A stretch of DNA of 64,000 nucleotides from Flavobacterium sp. ALD4 (GTDB lineage Bacteria; Bacteroidota; Bacteroidia; Flavobacteriales; Flavobacteriaceae), in the NCBI RefSeq assembly GCF_002836475.1, contig NZ_PJBJ01000030.1:620001-684000 (forward strand). The letters are read 5' to 3'. Positions within the stretch are counted from its first letter, which is position 1. Each line of letters begins with the position of its first letter. The translations under genes and the position numbers were made by a program. This document shows positions 18,212 to 27,577 of the stretch, piece after piece. A model generated the notes under the pieces. That model ran no database searches, was not told the DNA's origin, and saw only the letters and a list, made by a program, of their open reading frames with translations.

Positions 18212-18251
18212 GTGTAATTACTTTTTCAAAAACGCTTTGTTTTAATTACAC
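18212..18251 (-). promoter_or_regulatory. Inverted repeat at the start of the aldehyde dehydrogenase transcript
   Basis: GTGTAATTA (18212-18220) and TAATTACAC (18243-18251) are perfect 9-bp arms separated by 22 bp. They lie just downstream of the -7 box and upstream of the ATG. They could be a repressor or AraC operator, or form a stem-loop in the mRNA leader. Confidence 0.45.
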
Positions 18252-18253
18252 TG

Positions 18254-18282
18254 CAAAGATATGGCGAGAGTTCAATTATCAA
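18254..18282 (-). promoter_or_regulatory. Promoter of the aldehyde dehydrogenase
   Basis: On the minus strand, TTG (18280-18282) and TATCTTTG (18254-18261) are spaced by 18 bp, close to the Bacteroidota consensus TTG-N19-TAnnTTTG. The leader is about 70 nt. Confidence 0.65.
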
Positions 18283-18402
18283 GTTATTGATATGGGTCAA
18301 AAACTTATGAAAAAAGACCAGTGTTTGTTTGTTAAAAATAAAAACTGTATAAAAAAACACATAACTAACTTATAATTAGATGTTTGTTTTTATTTTTGTG
18401 TT

Positions 18403-19239
18403 TTAAATAATTTCTTTTGGACTTTTTCCGAATTTATTTTTAAAGGCTATACTGAAATTGGAAAGATTGTTATAGCCCATGTCTAAATAAATATCTGAGG
18501 GCTTCAGTTGACCTTCCTGCAGAATATCTTTTGCTCTTTGCAAGCGCTTGTCTTGCAGCCATTTACCTGGCGCCTCATTGTATTCTACTACAAAATGACG
18601 TTTAAAAGTAGATAAACTCATGTTGCATAAGAAGGCAATTTCTTCCAGTTTTAAGTTAGAATGGACATTGCTTTCGACGACATTTTTAAACGGCGAAACT
18701 TCTTTGGAGATTAAAGAATACAAATAGAACTCAAATTTTTGTTCGTATTTATATAGAAGGTACAGCATAATTTCTTCAAATTTTACCAAAAGCAACCTCT
18801 CGGAATAATCAGATGAGGCGGTATTTAAAACCGATAGTGAATTTAAGAAGGTTATAATATAATCGTCATTTTCAATCACGAAATAAGGAATCTCGTCTTT
18901 ATGAGGGAGACTATTTTTGGTATGCTTTTGTAGAAATTCAGTAAGTTTTTTTTCAGAAAAAAAGAAGAGTTTACAATAATAAATAGCTTCGGTGTCTAGT
19001 AATTCTGTCCAAAGCCAATTTCCTTTTTTAAGAAGTAAAGATTGTTTGCTATTCACGGCTATTGAAGTATCTGCAAAATGCACCTGTTTTTTACCCACCT
19101 GCAAAAAACTAAACATATTCATACTTAAATTGACCTTGCTTTTTACAACATCATTGGTCATTTTAAAATCATATACTAGCAGACCTTCATTAACTTCCTT
19201 GTCTTTACTATAAATTTCCGGTATGTTTTCTATTGGCAT
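18403..19239 (-). CDS. AraC family transcriptional regulator
   Basis: A 278-residue DNA-binding regulator. The N-terminal two thirds form a ligand or dimerisation region resembling a cupin fold. The C-terminal 100 residues carry two helix-turn-helix motifs, LEEIAFLCNMSLSTFKRHF and SDIYLDMGYNNLSNFSIAFK, followed by the family signature NKFGKSPKEI. It lies 220 bp upstream of the aldehyde dehydrogenase on the same strand, so that gene is the best candidate target. A 12-bp inverted repeat (18334-18345 with 18386-18397) lies just past its stop. The inducer is unknown. Confidence 0.88.
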   Translation of the reverse strand: MPIENIPEIYSKDKEVNEGLLVYDFKMTNDVVKSKVNLSMNMFSFLQVGKKQVHFADTSIAVNSKQSLLLKKGNWLWTELLDTEAIYYCKLFFFSEKKLTEFLQKHTKNSLPHKDEIPYFVIENDDYIITFLNSLSVLNTASSDYSERLLLVKFEEIMLYLLYKYEQKFEFYLYSLISKEVSPFKNVVESNVHSNLKLEEIAFLCNMSLSTFKRHFVVEYNEAPGKWLQDKRLQRAKDILQEGQLKPSDIYLDMGYNNLSNFSIAFKNKFGKSPKEII

Positions 19240-19332
19240 TTCACGCTTCTTAAGAGGATTATTATACTAAACTCGCTTGACTTCTATGTTGCAAAATTAA
19301 CTGAAATATATCCCGTTTACAGTATCACGACG

Positions 19333-20277
19333 TTATTTCAATAAATAGGAAACCAATATGGACCCATAAAAATACCCCGTATTGATATTATTGTGCAATT
19401 CTTTACTTCTGTACACAAAGGCGTAGGATAAATTAAGATTACTTTTTCGGTATTTGAAACCGGCCTCTCCATTAAAACGAACAGGAATTAAATCAAAAGT
19501 CACAAGGCTATTACTGTTAAAAAGACTTCCTTCTATTGTGGCGTCATACACTTGGTACTTTATACTTGGGGCAATATAAAAATAAAACTCGCTTTCTGAT
19601 TTCCAAAGCTCTCTGGTAACCGACGCTCCATATAAATTAGAATCATAAACTGGAACTAATTTTTTGAATCCAATCCGCGTTATAAAACCAACGGATACGT
19701 CCGTGAAAATCGTCCCTAAATTAGCCTCTGATTGAAAATGAAAATCCATTTTATCATTATTTAGTGCCGGAAGTAGTTTATTTGAATATAAAAAATGACT
19801 TTGTATCGCTACTGCCTCTGTAACTTGGGTCTCCCAACCGTAGACTGATTTATACCTGAGGAATTTATGTAATCTTTTTTGTGTTTCTTCAGCAAAGGAA
19901 TTAGACCCCAAAAAACCCAGTTCAACACCAACCTTAAAGACTGATTCATTTTGAAGAAAAAAGCTTTTCTCTACCGCCCCAAAAAGATAACCTGCAAAAG
20001 GACGGTCAATTACCGCTATAGCTCCCTTATTTATGAATTGCGGATTATAGATATATTGGCCAATTCTAAACTCGACAATTTTTTTATTTACTTTCTCGTT
20101 GTCATTTTTTGCTAAAAATCGGTAAAAAATTTTCAGACCATTTGTATAATACTTGTCGTTCTTAGAGGAAGTATACAGATCATTATCTGTTATCAGTCCT
20201 ATTTCTTTTGTCCTACTTTGTCCTAAAAAAAAAGTAGTTGTCATAAACAGAAGTATAATATAGGTCTTTTTTACCAC
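19333..20277 (-). CDS. LpxR-like lipid A deacylase family outer-membrane protein
   Basis: A 314-residue protein with a signal peptide (residues 1-19, ending FFLGQS) and a beta-barrel-like body. Motifs of the LpxR/DUF2219 family are present: TDNDLYTSSKNDKYYTNGL near residues 30-48 (catalytic Asn-Asp pair) and IDRPFAGYLFG near 89-99. LpxR removes the 3'-acyloxyacyl chain of lipid A at the outer membrane. The barrel ends SILVSYLLK. Its stop is just beyond mtgA on the same strand, with only 3 bp between them, so it belongs to an envelope-related transcript. Function in Flavobacteria is inferred from the family. Confidence 0.85.
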   Translation of the reverse strand: MVKKTYIILLFMTTTFFLGQSRTKEIGLITDNDLYTSSKNDKYYTNGLKIFYRFLAKNDNEKVNKKIVEFRIGQYIYNPQFINKGAIAVIDRPFAGYLFGAVEKSFFLQNESVFKVGVELGFLGSNSFAEETQKRLHKFLRYKSVYGWETQVTEAVAIQSHFLYSNKLLPALNNDKMDFHFQSEANLGTIFTDVSVGFITRIGFKKLVPVYDSNLYGASVTRELWKSESEFYFYIAPSIKYQVYDATIEGSLFNSNSLVTFDLIPVRFNGEAGFKYRKSNLNLSYAFVYRSKELHNNINTGYFYGSILVSYLLK

Positions 20278-20280
20278 ATT

Positions 20281-21024
20281 TTAATATTTAATTTTTCCAA
20301 CGGTTCGCATCACCCGCATAATTTTTCTTTTCCTATTATTGATATACGACGACGAACTGGTTGCAGTGAATCTTCTGGGATTGGGCAAAATTGCAGCTAT
20401 TCCAGCAGCTTGAATGGGCGTAAGATCCTTAGCACCTTTTCTATACCAATGTTCTGCCGCTGCTTGAGCGCCATACACGCCATTCCCCATTTCGATACTG
20501 TTCAGGTACACTTCCATGATGCGCTCCTTGCCCCAGACGAATTCTATAAGAACCGTGAAATAGGCTTCTAACCCTTTCCGGAAGTAACTGCGTCCCTGCC
20601 ATAGAAATACATTTTTGGCCGTTTGTTGCGATATGGTACTTCCCCCTTTTATTTTTCGCCCTCTTTCATTGCTCTTGTATGCTTTTTGCATTGCTTTGAA
20701 ATCAAATCCGTTATGAATAAGAAAGCTTCCGTCTTCACTGGCGATAACAGCTTTCTGTAAATTGACAGAAATATTCTCGATAGGCTCCCAATCGTGACCG
20801 AATGAGTTTTCTTCTCCGTCACCGCTATTTTCAATACCCCGTATCACCATCAAAGGAGTAAACGGAACGGGAACAAATTTATACAGCACTACAAAAAACA
20901 AGGAGACCCCAAAGAACCATAATACCATTTTAAACAAAAACCGACTTAGTGTACTCATAAAACTTTTCGATTCTTTTTTTACCGATTTCTTGATCGGTTT
21001 CTTTTGCGTTATTTTTGTCGCCAT
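20281..21024 (-). CDS. mtgA: Monofunctional peptidoglycan glycosyltransferase
   Basis: A 247-residue membrane-anchored enzyme that polymerises lipid II into glycan strands. It has a basic cytoplasmic N-terminus, one transmembrane helix (about residues 30-50) and a GT51 domain. The catalytic segment is VIASEDGSFLIHNGFD, with Glu97 as the general base, followed by GGSTISQQTAKNVF (127-140). The second conserved patch is YLNSIEMGNGVYGAQAAA. I chose the ATG at 21024 over an upstream start because it matches the family start and overlaps the stop of the preceding flavoprotein gene by one base (TAATG), which implies translational coupling. Confidence 0.94.
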   Translation of the reverse strand: MATKITQKKPIKKSVKKESKSFMSTLSRFLFKMVLWFFGVSLFFVVLYKFVPVPFTPLMVIRGIENSGDGEENSFGHDWEPIENISVNLQKAVIASEDGSFLIHNGFDFKAMQKAYKSNERGRKIKGGSTISQQTAKNVFLWQGRSYFRKGLEAYFTVLIEFVWGKERIMEVYLNSIEMGNGVYGAQAAAEHWYRKGAKDLTPIQAAGIAAILPNPRRFTATSSSSYINNRKRKIMRVMRTVGKIKY

Positions 21025-22142
21025 TATACTAAATCTGCTAATTCTGTTCCTATTAAACTTCCAATTGCTACTCCCATTCCGCCAAGCCTTACGCCACAAT
21101 AAACATTTTCAGACAATTGCGAAACGATAGGGTTCTTGCTGTTACCAATACCCATGATTCCGCTCCAGCGATGAGCAATCTCATATTTTTGATTGGGCAA
21201 TATTACTTCTTTTAATAATTGCTCCAATTTATTTTGCACAATTTCTGTTTGTGCAAACTCCGTTGTGTTTTCGGCATCAAAATCTAAATTCCTACCACCA
21301 CCTAATAATATTCGGTCTCCAATATTTCTAAAATAATAATAGCCTCGATCCAGATGAAAAGTCCCCTTGACATCAAGATTTTCGATTGGTTCTGTGATTA
21401 ATACCTGTGCTCTGGCCGGTTTTACTGCGCTCCCGGTCAATCCATTTGCAAAACCATTGGTGGCAAACAATACTTTCTTTGACCTGAAACTAAAATCATT
21501 CAATACAACTTCAACATCTGCTCCTTTATCTACAAAAGAAGTTACTGTCTGCTGATTTAAAATCAATATATTACTGGACACCGCTTGTTTCAGCAACTCC
21601 TGCATCATATTTCCAGTGTCAATTTGAGCTTCAAACGGATTGAAAACTAAATGTTCCCGAATCCCATTAAAACCAAAACGATCTATTTCTTTGACAAACA
21701 CATCCGATCGAAAAAGAGGTTTTAGAATCTCATTTATGAACGGTAATTTATTCATACATTCTGTATAGCAGCTTTCATCTTCCTTTAAAAACAATTCATA
21801 ACCTCCATAAGGCTTGAAATCTATGGCTTCATCTCCAAGGCGTTTCCGCAACATCCGCAGCCCTTCCCATCGTTTTGTAACCAGTTGAAAAACTTCCTCC
21901 TCTGAATGGGATTTTAAGTCATCAATAATTTCAGAAATACTTCCAAAGCATGCAAAACCAGCATTCTTAGTGCTCGCCCCATGTGGCAACATTCCTTTTT
22001 CCAGCACCAGTATTTTACTTTCCGGATGTTTTTCGCGCAAGCGCAAAGCAGCATGTAGCCCTACAATTCCGCTACCCACTACCGTAAAATCCACCTTTGT
22101 AAACCAATTTTTTAATTCCCAATAACTTAGCTGCATCTGCAA
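21024..22142 (-). CDS. FAD-dependent oxidoreductase (DAO family)
   Basis: A 372-residue flavoprotein related to glycine/D-amino acid oxidases. The FAD-binding segment is DFTVVGSGIVGLHAALRL, followed by the acidic ribose-binding LVLEKGML and the GASTKNAGFACFG stretch typical of DAO-family enzymes. Near the C-terminus is IAHRWSGIMGIGNSKNPIV, then VRLGGMGVAIGS. The substrate is unknown; D-amino acids would fit the neighbouring peptidoglycan gene but that is only inference. It is the first gene of the flavoprotein-mtgA-lpxR-like group and overlaps mtgA by one base. Confidence 0.85.
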   Translation of the reverse strand: MQMQLSYWELKNWFTKVDFTVVGSGIVGLHAALRLREKHPESKILVLEKGMLPHGASTKNAGFACFGSISEIIDDLKSHSEEEVFQLVTKRWEGLRMLRKRLGDEAIDFKPYGGYELFLKEDESCYTECMNKLPFINEILKPLFRSDVFVKEIDRFGFNGIREHLVFNPFEAQIDTGNMMQELLKQAVSSNILILNQQTVTSFVDKGADVEVVLNDFSFRSKKVLFATNGFANGLTGSAVKPARAQVLITEPIENLDVKGTFHLDRGYYYFRNIGDRILLGGGRNLDFDAENTTEFAQTEIVQNKLEQLLKEVILPNQKYEIAHRWSGIMGIGNSKNPIVSQLSENVYCGVRLGGMGVAIGSLIGTELADLV

Positions 22143-22292
22143 AATTTTTATAAAAATAATATTTTTAGTCTAGTAAACAGGTATGAAACACCCTTTTTTA
22201 ATATAATGATTATTGAAAAGAGTTAACATAATCCTCTGATTTTTTTTAGAATATTGTCGTAATTTAGAAGCCTAAATAATCCCGTACTTTTT

Positions 22293-24194
22293 ATGAAAAA
22301 AATCCTTCTTACAACCCTAACAATGATAAGTTTAACCGCAATGGCCCAAAACGTAATGTCACCAGAAACCCTATGGAAACTTGGACGCGTGAGTGCCTTA
22401 GGTCTTTCTAAGGATGCTAAAAACGTAGTTTACAAAGTAACTACACCTTCTATTGAAGAAAACAAATCCGATTCAAAATTCTATGTTATTCCTGTAAACG
22501 GCGGAATTCCAACCGAAGTTAAGGAAACAAAGGATTTGCTAAAAGACAAAAACATTTCGCCTGACGGAAAGTACCTTGTCTATAATGAAGAGGTAAAGAT
22601 CAACAATGTTCTTGGAAAAGATTTCTATCCTGACTTGGAAAAATCTGAAGTCCAAATTTACGATGGTTTAGACTACCGCCATTGGGACACTTGGAACGAA
22701 GGTAAATTCAACCATGTTCTTTACAAAGAAAATACAGAAGGGTCTGTGGGAACTGACATCATGGGCAACGAAAAGTTTGACAGTCCACAAAAGCCTTTCG
22801 GTGGAGATGAAGATTACATATGGTCTCCAGACAGTAAAAAAATTCTTTATGTAAGTAAAAAAAAGACGGGTACTCAGTATGCTATTTCTACAAATACCAA
22901 TATTTATGAATATAGCTTAGAGACTGGATTGACAACAAACAGAACGGAAGACAATCCTGGTTATGATGTAGCTCCCCAATTTTCTCCGTCTGGAAACTTG
23001 ACTTGGTTGCAAATGAAACGCGAAGGCTACGAAGCCGATAAAAATGACATCATTGTTGATTTTAAAGGTATAGAAATGAATCTTACCGCTAATTGGGACG
23101 GTACAGTTGATAGCTTTCTTTGGAGCAAAGATGGTAAAAAAGTCTATTTTACTGCTGCAATTGATGGAACAAAACAACTATTTGAAGTGAATTTTCCTGG
23201 TATGACTAGAATTGCAATAAATGTGCAACAGATCACAAAAGGAGATTTTGATGTAAATGACCTCGTTGGATTTGCGGGCAACAGTATTATTGTTACCAGA
23301 GGAGATATGAACCATGCTTCGGAGATTTTTTCTTTCGATCTAAAGAAAAACACTTGGAAACAAATCACCAATGTAAATACAGCTACCTACGACTCATTGG
23401 CGTTAAGCAAGACCGAAAGAAGATATGTAACCACAACTGACGGTAAGAAAATGTTAGTATGGGTAATTTTACCCCCAAATTTTGATGCTACAAAAAAATA
23501 CCCAACACTATTATATTGCCAAGGAGGGCCACAAAGTGCCCTTACACAATTCTATTCTTTCCGTTGGAATTTTCAGCTAATGGCTGCAAATGGCTATATT
23601 GTTGTGGCACCAAATCGTCGCGGAATGCCAGGACATGGAGTGGAATGGAATGAGCAGATCAGTAAAGACTGGGGCGGACAGGTAATGGACGATTACCTTT
23701 CGGCTATAGATGACGTATCTAAAGAAAGTTATGTTGACAAAACTCGTTTAGGTTGCGTTGGCGCGAGTTATGGTGGATATTCGGCATTCTATTTGGCCGG
23801 AATACACAACAATCGTTTTAAAACTTTCATTGCTCATGATGGCGTTTTCAACACGCAAAGCATGTTTGGAACAACAGAAGAAGTTTTCTTCAGCAACTGG
23901 GATTTTGGTGGCCCGTATTGGGAAAAAGACAATGCTACAGCTCAAAAAACCTATACTACATTCAACCCTATTAATTTAGTGGAAAAATGGAACACGCCAA
24001 TCCTGATCATCCAAGGAGGAAAAGATTTTAGAGTTCCAATAGGACAAGGTCAAGAAGCTTTTCAAGCCGCACAACTGCGTGGAATAAAAAGTAGATTTTT
24101 ATATTTCCCAGAAGAAAATCATTGGGTTTTAAAACCACAAAATGCCCAAGTTTGGCAAAAAGAATTCTTCAAATGGCTGAAAGAAACCTTATAG
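22293..24194 (+). CDS. Secreted S9-family (prolyl oligopeptidase-like) peptidase
   Basis: A 633-residue serine peptidase with a signal peptide (residues 1-18, ending TAMA). It has an N-terminal beta-propeller-like region (about residues 30-380), where the segment WSPDSKKILYVSKKK is typical of WD/propeller repeats. The C-terminal alpha/beta-hydrolase domain holds nucleophile Ser491 in GASYGGY, Asp near 575 in GGKDFRVP and His near 608 in ENHWV. Family members cleave acylated or proline-containing peptides in the periplasm. It is transcribed alone and ends in a terminator shared with accC. Confidence 0.93.
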   Translation: MKKILLTTLTMISLTAMAQNVMSPETLWKLGRVSALGLSKDAKNVVYKVTTPSIEENKSDSKFYVIPVNGGIPTEVKETKDLLKDKNISPDGKYLVYNEEVKINNVLGKDFYPDLEKSEVQIYDGLDYRHWDTWNEGKFNHVLYKENTEGSVGTDIMGNEKFDSPQKPFGGDEDYIWSPDSKKILYVSKKKTGTQYAISTNTNIYEYSLETGLTTNRTEDNPGYDVAPQFSPSGNLTWLQMKREGYEADKNDIIVDFKGIEMNLTANWDGTVDSFLWSKDGKKVYFTAAIDGTKQLFEVNFPGMTRIAINVQQITKGDFDVNDLVGFAGNSIIVTRGDMNHASEIFSFDLKKNTWKQITNVNTATYDSLALSKTERRYVTTTDGKKMLVWVILPPNFDATKKYPTLLYCQGGPQSALTQFYSFRWNFQLMAANGYIVVAPNRRGMPGHGVEWNEQISKDWGGQVMDDYLSAIDDVSKESYVDKTRLGCVGASYGGYSAFYLAGIHNNRFKTFIAHDGVFNTQSMFGTTEEVFFSNWDFGGPYWEKDNATAQKTYTTFNPINLVEKWNTPILIIQGGKDFRVPIGQGQEAFQAAQLRGIKSRFLYFPEENHWVLKPQNAQVWQKEFFKWLKETL

Positions 24195-24212
24195 ATTTAC
24201 AAGCGGACATAA

Positions 24213-24241
24213 AAAAACCTCACTTTTCAGTGAGGTTTTTT
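24213..24241. terminator. Terminator between the S9 peptidase gene and accC
   Basis: AAAACCTCAC pairs with GTGAGGTTTT across a 6-nt loop, with A-rich and T-rich flanks, between convergent genes. Confidence 0.88.
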
Positions 24242-24258
24242 GCTTTTATATATGCTTT

Positions 24259-25605
24259 TTATTCTGGAGCGATCATCTTGAACGTATCCATAAAAGCAGT
24301 AGTATAATCCCCTGCAATATAACGAGGATCATCCATTAATTGTCTGTGAAAAGGTATTGTAGTTTTAATTCCTTCAATTACAAATTCATCCAAAGCTCTT
24401 CTCATTTTGCTAATTGCTTCCTCGCGAGATTGGGCAGTAGTGATCAGTTTTGCAATCATAGAATCATAATTTGGCGGAATCGTATACCCTGAATAAACAT
24501 GAGTATCTAATCGAACTCCGTGTCCTCCTGGCATATGAAGTGTCGTTATTTTTCCTGGAGACGGTCTAAAATCATTATAAGGGTCTTCAGCATTAATACG
24601 ACATTCGATAGCGTGCAACTGAGGTAAATAGTTTTTACCTGAAATAGGCACTCCTGCAGCTACTAAAATTTGTTCGCGGATCAAGTCATAATCAATAACC
24701 TGCTCCGTAATAGGATGTTCCACCTGAATACGAGTATTCATTTCCATGAAATAGAAATTACGGTGCTTATCTACCAGAAACTCTACCGTTCCAGCACCTT
24801 CATATTTTATGTATTCAGCTGCTTTCACTGCTGCTTCACCCATTTTCAAACGCAATTCGTCAGTCATAAATGGAGAAGGAGTCTCTTCAGTCAATTTTTG
24901 ATGACGTCTTTGTACTGAACAGTCTCTTTCAGAAAGGTGACATGCTTTTCCGTATGAATCACCAATAACTTGGATTTCGATATGACGAGGCTCTTCGATT
25001 AGTTTTTCAAGATACATTCCGTCATTCCCAAAAGCAGCGGCAGATTCCTGACGGGCACTGTCCCACGCTTTAAGTAAATCCTCTTCTTTCCAAACGGCAC
25101 GCATTCCCTTTCCACCACCACCAGCAGTAGCTTTGAGCATTACTGGGTAACCAAAAGATTGCGCTAACTCCTGCGCTTGTTCGAATGACTCCAGAATCCC
25201 TACTGAACCAGGAACAACAGGTACTCCTGCTTCAATCATCGTGGCTTTTGCAGATGCTTTATCGCCCATTCTGTCAATCATTTCTGGAGAAGCTCCAATA
25301 AATTTAATTCCGTGTTCCTGACATATTTTTGAAAATTTTGAATTTTCAGAAAGAAACCCGTATCCCGGATGTATTGCATCTGCATTTGTAATTTCTGCAG
25401 CAGCAATAATATTTGACATTTTCAAATAGGATAAGTTGCTTGGAGGCGGTCCTATGCAAACAGCTTCATCAGCAAACCTTACGTGCAAACTTTCTACATC
25501 AGCAGTAGAGTAAACGGCCACAGTCTTAATGCCCATTTCTTTACAAGTTCTAATTACACGAAGTGCAATTTCTCCTCTATTTGCAATTAATATTTTTTTA
25601 AACAT
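24259..25605 (-). CDS. accC: Acetyl-CoA carboxylase, biotin carboxylase subunit
   Basis: ATP-grasp enzyme that carboxylates the biotin on AccB, the first half of malonyl-CoA formation. The 448 residues show [19 protein letters not shown] at the start, the glycine-rich ATP loop [10 protein letters not shown], the catalytic [13 protein letters not shown], and [15 protein letters not shown] with the metal-binding Glu and Asn. Length is normal. It is the last gene of the fabH-accB-accC group and follows accB by 90 bp, with an AT-rich hairpin between them. Confidence 0.97.
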   Translation of the reverse strand: MFKKILIANRGEIALRVIRTCKEMGIKTVAVYSTADVESLHVRFADEAVCIGPPPSNLSYLKMSNIIAAAEITNADAIHPGYGFLSENSKFSKICQEHGIKFIGASPEMIDRMGDKASAKATMIEAGVPVVPGSVGILESFEQAQELAQSFGYPVMLKATAGGGGKGMRAVWKEEDLLKAWDSARQESAAAFGNDGMYLEKLIEEPRHIEIQVIGDSYGKACHLSERDCSVQRRHQKLTEETPSPFMTDELRLKMGEAAVKAAEYIKYEGAGTVEFLVDKHRNFYFMEMNTRIQVEHPITEQVIDYDLIREQILVAAGVPISGKNYLPQLHAIECRINAEDPYNDFRPSPGKITTLHMPGGHGVRLDTHVYSGYTIPPNYDSMIAKLITTAQSREEAISKMRRALDEFVIEGIKTTIPFHRQLMDDPRYIAGDYTTAFMDTFKMIAPE

Positions 25606-25639
25606 CTATTTTAAATTTAAAATTCAAATAACAAATTCG

Positions 25640-25674
25640 AAATTCCAAATCTCATCAGTTGAAATTTGGAATTT
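25640..25674. repeat. Hairpin between accB and accC
   Basis: AAATTCCAAAT (25640-25650) and ATTTGGAATTT (25664-25674) are perfect 11-bp arms. There is no T-run immediately after, so it may be a processing or stability element rather than a terminator. Confidence 0.45.
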
Positions 25675-25695
25675 AGAATATCGTAATTTAAAATG

Positions 25696-26175
25696 TTATG
25701 ATGGATCTACTAAGAATAAAGGTTGGTCAAATTCTACCGGTGACATATCGTCAACCAATATTTTCACAATTTTACCAGAAACTTCAGATTCAATTTCGTT
25801 AAACAATTTCATTGCTTCAATTACACAAAGAACATCTCCTTTTCCAATGGTAGTTCCTACCTCTACAAACATAGGCTTGTCTGGAGATGGTTTTCTATAA
25901 AAAGTTCCAATAATTGGAGATTTTATAGTTATGTATTTATTTTCTTCCACGACAGGTGCCTCTACAGCAGCTGCAACTGGCGCAGCATTTTGAACAGGCA
26001 TTGTTTGTTGAAGTTGATTGTGAGCAGGCATTTGTTGCACATACGTAGTCTCTGATGCAGTTCCTTCTATAGTTGTTCTAATGGTGATTTTAATATCATC
26101 CATTTCCAATTTAACTTCTGCAACTCCCGAATTTGCTACAAATTTGATTAAGTTCTGAATTTCTTTTAAATCCAT
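25696..26175 (-). CDS. accB: Acetyl-CoA carboxylase, biotin carboxyl carrier protein
   Basis: A 159-residue carrier of the biotin cofactor. The N-terminal helix (MDLKEIQNLIKFVANS) is followed by a Gln/Ala/Pro-rich linker (about residues 45-78). The biotinyl domain begins YITIKSPIIGTFYRKPSPDK and contains the modification site EAMKLFN, with Lys123 as the biotinylated residue. The linker and length are typical. It lies between fabH and accC on the minus strand, 23 bp after fabH. Confidence 0.97.
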   Translation of the reverse strand: MDLKEIQNLIKFVANSGVAEVKLEMDDIKITIRTTIEGTASETTYVQQMPAHNQLQQTMPVQNAAPVAAAVEAPVVEENKYITIKSPIIGTFYRKPSPDKPMFVEVGTTIGKGDVLCVIEAMKLFNEIESEVSGKIVKILVDDMSPVEFDQPLFLVDPS

Positions 26176-26198
26176 AGTTATTTGTTTTTAGTTTAAAT

Positions 26199-27197
26199 TT
26201 ATTTTTTGTCGTATGCCCATTTTAGATATACAGACCCCCACGTGAAACCTCCTCCAAAAGCAGCCAAAATAATTGTGTCCCCTTTTTTAAATAGGTGTTC
26301 AAAATCATAAAGCACTAGAGGCAATGTTGCAGAGGTAGTATTTCCATACTTTTCTATATTCATTAAAACCTTAGAATCTTCTAAATTCATTCTGCTGGCG
26401 GTAGCATCAATTATACGCTTATTCGCCTGATGAGGAACTAACCAATCAACATCTGCATTAGTTAAATTATTCCTTTTCATAATTAGCTCACTAGCGTCAG
26501 CCATATTTGTCACTGCATATTTAAAAACAGTTTTTCCGTCTTGAACAATATTATGTCGGTTCTCTTCCACTGTCTTAAAAGAAGTGGGATGAAGAGATCC
26601 TCCAGCGTCAATCTTTAAAAAATCACGGCCTACACCGTCACTTCTTAAATACTCATCCTGTAATCCTAATCCTTCATCGTTAGGTTCGAATAATACGGCA
26701 CCTGCACCGTCTCCAAAAATTATACAAGTAGATCGGTCCGTATAATCTACAATAGAAGACATTTTATCAGCTCCTATGAGTAGCACTTTTTTATATTTTC
26801 CAGATTGAATGTAGGCTGAGGCAACAGACATTCCATATAAAAAACTGGAACAAGCTGCCTGCAAATCAAAAGAGAAAGCATTTGTAGCTCCTATTTCTGT
26901 AGCCACGTAAACTCCAGTCGAAGCAACCGGCATGTCAGGCGTGGCCGTTGCCATTATTATCAAATCAATATCTAAAGGATTAATATCTCCTTTAGCTAAT
27001 AAATTCTGTGCTGCTTTTATAGCTAAGTACGACGTTCCTTTGTCTGCGTCTTTAAGAATCCTTCTTTCTTTAATTCCTGTTCGAGAAGTGATCCACTCGT
27101 CATTTGTATCGACCATTGTTTCTAGAACTTTGTTTGAAAGTACAAAGTCCGGAACATAGGCTCCAACAGCGGTTATTGCGGCTGTGATTGTATTCAT
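26199..27197 (-). CDS. fabH: 3-oxoacyl-[acyl-carrier-protein] synthase III
   Basis: Condensing enzyme that starts fatty acid synthesis from acyl-CoA and malonyl-ACP. With the start at 27197 (MNTITAAITAVG) it has 332 residues. The catalytic triad is Cys116 in LQAACSSFLYG, His256 in VPHQANKRI and Asn286 in KYGNTTSATLPL. The frame is open 11 codons further upstream, but that extension lacks similarity and the family start is the chosen ATG. A strong terminator separates it from rpmF upstream, so fabH is likely read from its own promoter together with accB and accC. Confidence 0.95.
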   Translation of the reverse strand: MNTITAAITAVGAYVPDFVLSNKVLETMVDTNDEWITSRTGIKERRILKDADKGTSYLAIKAAQNLLAKGDINPLDIDLIIMATATPDMPVASTGVYVATEIGATNAFSFDLQAACSSFLYGMSVASAYIQSGKYKKVLLIGADKMSSIVDYTDRSTCIIFGDGAGAVLFEPNDEGLGLQDEYLRSDGVGRDFLKIDAGGSLHPTSFKTVEENRHNIVQDGKTVFKYAVTNMADASELIMKRNNLTNADVDWLVPHQANKRIIDATASRMNLEDSKVLMNIEKYGNTTSATLPLVLYDFEHLFKKGDTIILAAFGGGFTWGSVYLKWAYDKK

Positions 27198-27320
27198 GGT
27201 ATTTGAATATTTTTTTTCAAATAATGACATTTGAAAAAACGATTAAAAGAATTGAAAATTACAAAAAAATATCTAAACCTCTTGTTTTAGAACTTCTTAT
27301 TTAATTAAAATCATAAACAA

Positions 27321-27348
27321 CAAAAAAACTCTCACGATGTGAGAGTTC
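27321..27348 (-). terminator. Terminator between rpmF and fabH
   Basis: Read on the minus strand, AACTCTCAC-ATC-GTGAGAGTT is followed by seven T residues. It lies 26 bp beyond the rpmF stop and cuts the DUF177-rpmF transcript from the fatty-acid genes. Confidence 0.85.
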
Positions 27349-27373
27349 CAAATATCATTTAAAAAAAAATGCA

Positions 27374-27568
27374 TTAAGCAACAGCTACAGACTTATCTAC
27401 AACAACTTGCCCTCTATAATACATTTTCCCTTCATGCCAATAGGCTCTGTGATATAAATGCGCTTCACCCGTAATTGGGCAAGTAGCGATTTGTGCTACA
27501 GTAGCTTTATAATGTGTTCTTCTCTTATCTCTTCTTGTTTTGGAGATTTTTCTCTTAGGATGTGCCAT
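27374..27568 (-). CDS. rpmF: 50S ribosomal protein L32
   Basis: A 64-residue ribosomal protein of the large subunit. It starts [20 protein letters not shown], the typical L32 N-terminus, followed by [14 protein letters not shown]. It has a single Cys, so it is the zinc-free (C-minus) form. It follows the DUF177 gene by 9 bp, the widely conserved pairing, and a terminator lies just downstream. Confidence 0.97.
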   Translation of the reverse strand: MAHPKRKISKTRRDKRRTHYKATVAQIATCPITGEAHLYHRAYWHEGKMYYRGQVVVDKSVAVA

Positions 27569-27577
27569 TTTACTATA

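Noticed and set aside
21025..21099. Longer mtgA start
   Set aside because: The extra 25 residues lie inside the end of the flavoprotein gene in another frame; the TAATG overlap and family length favour 21024.
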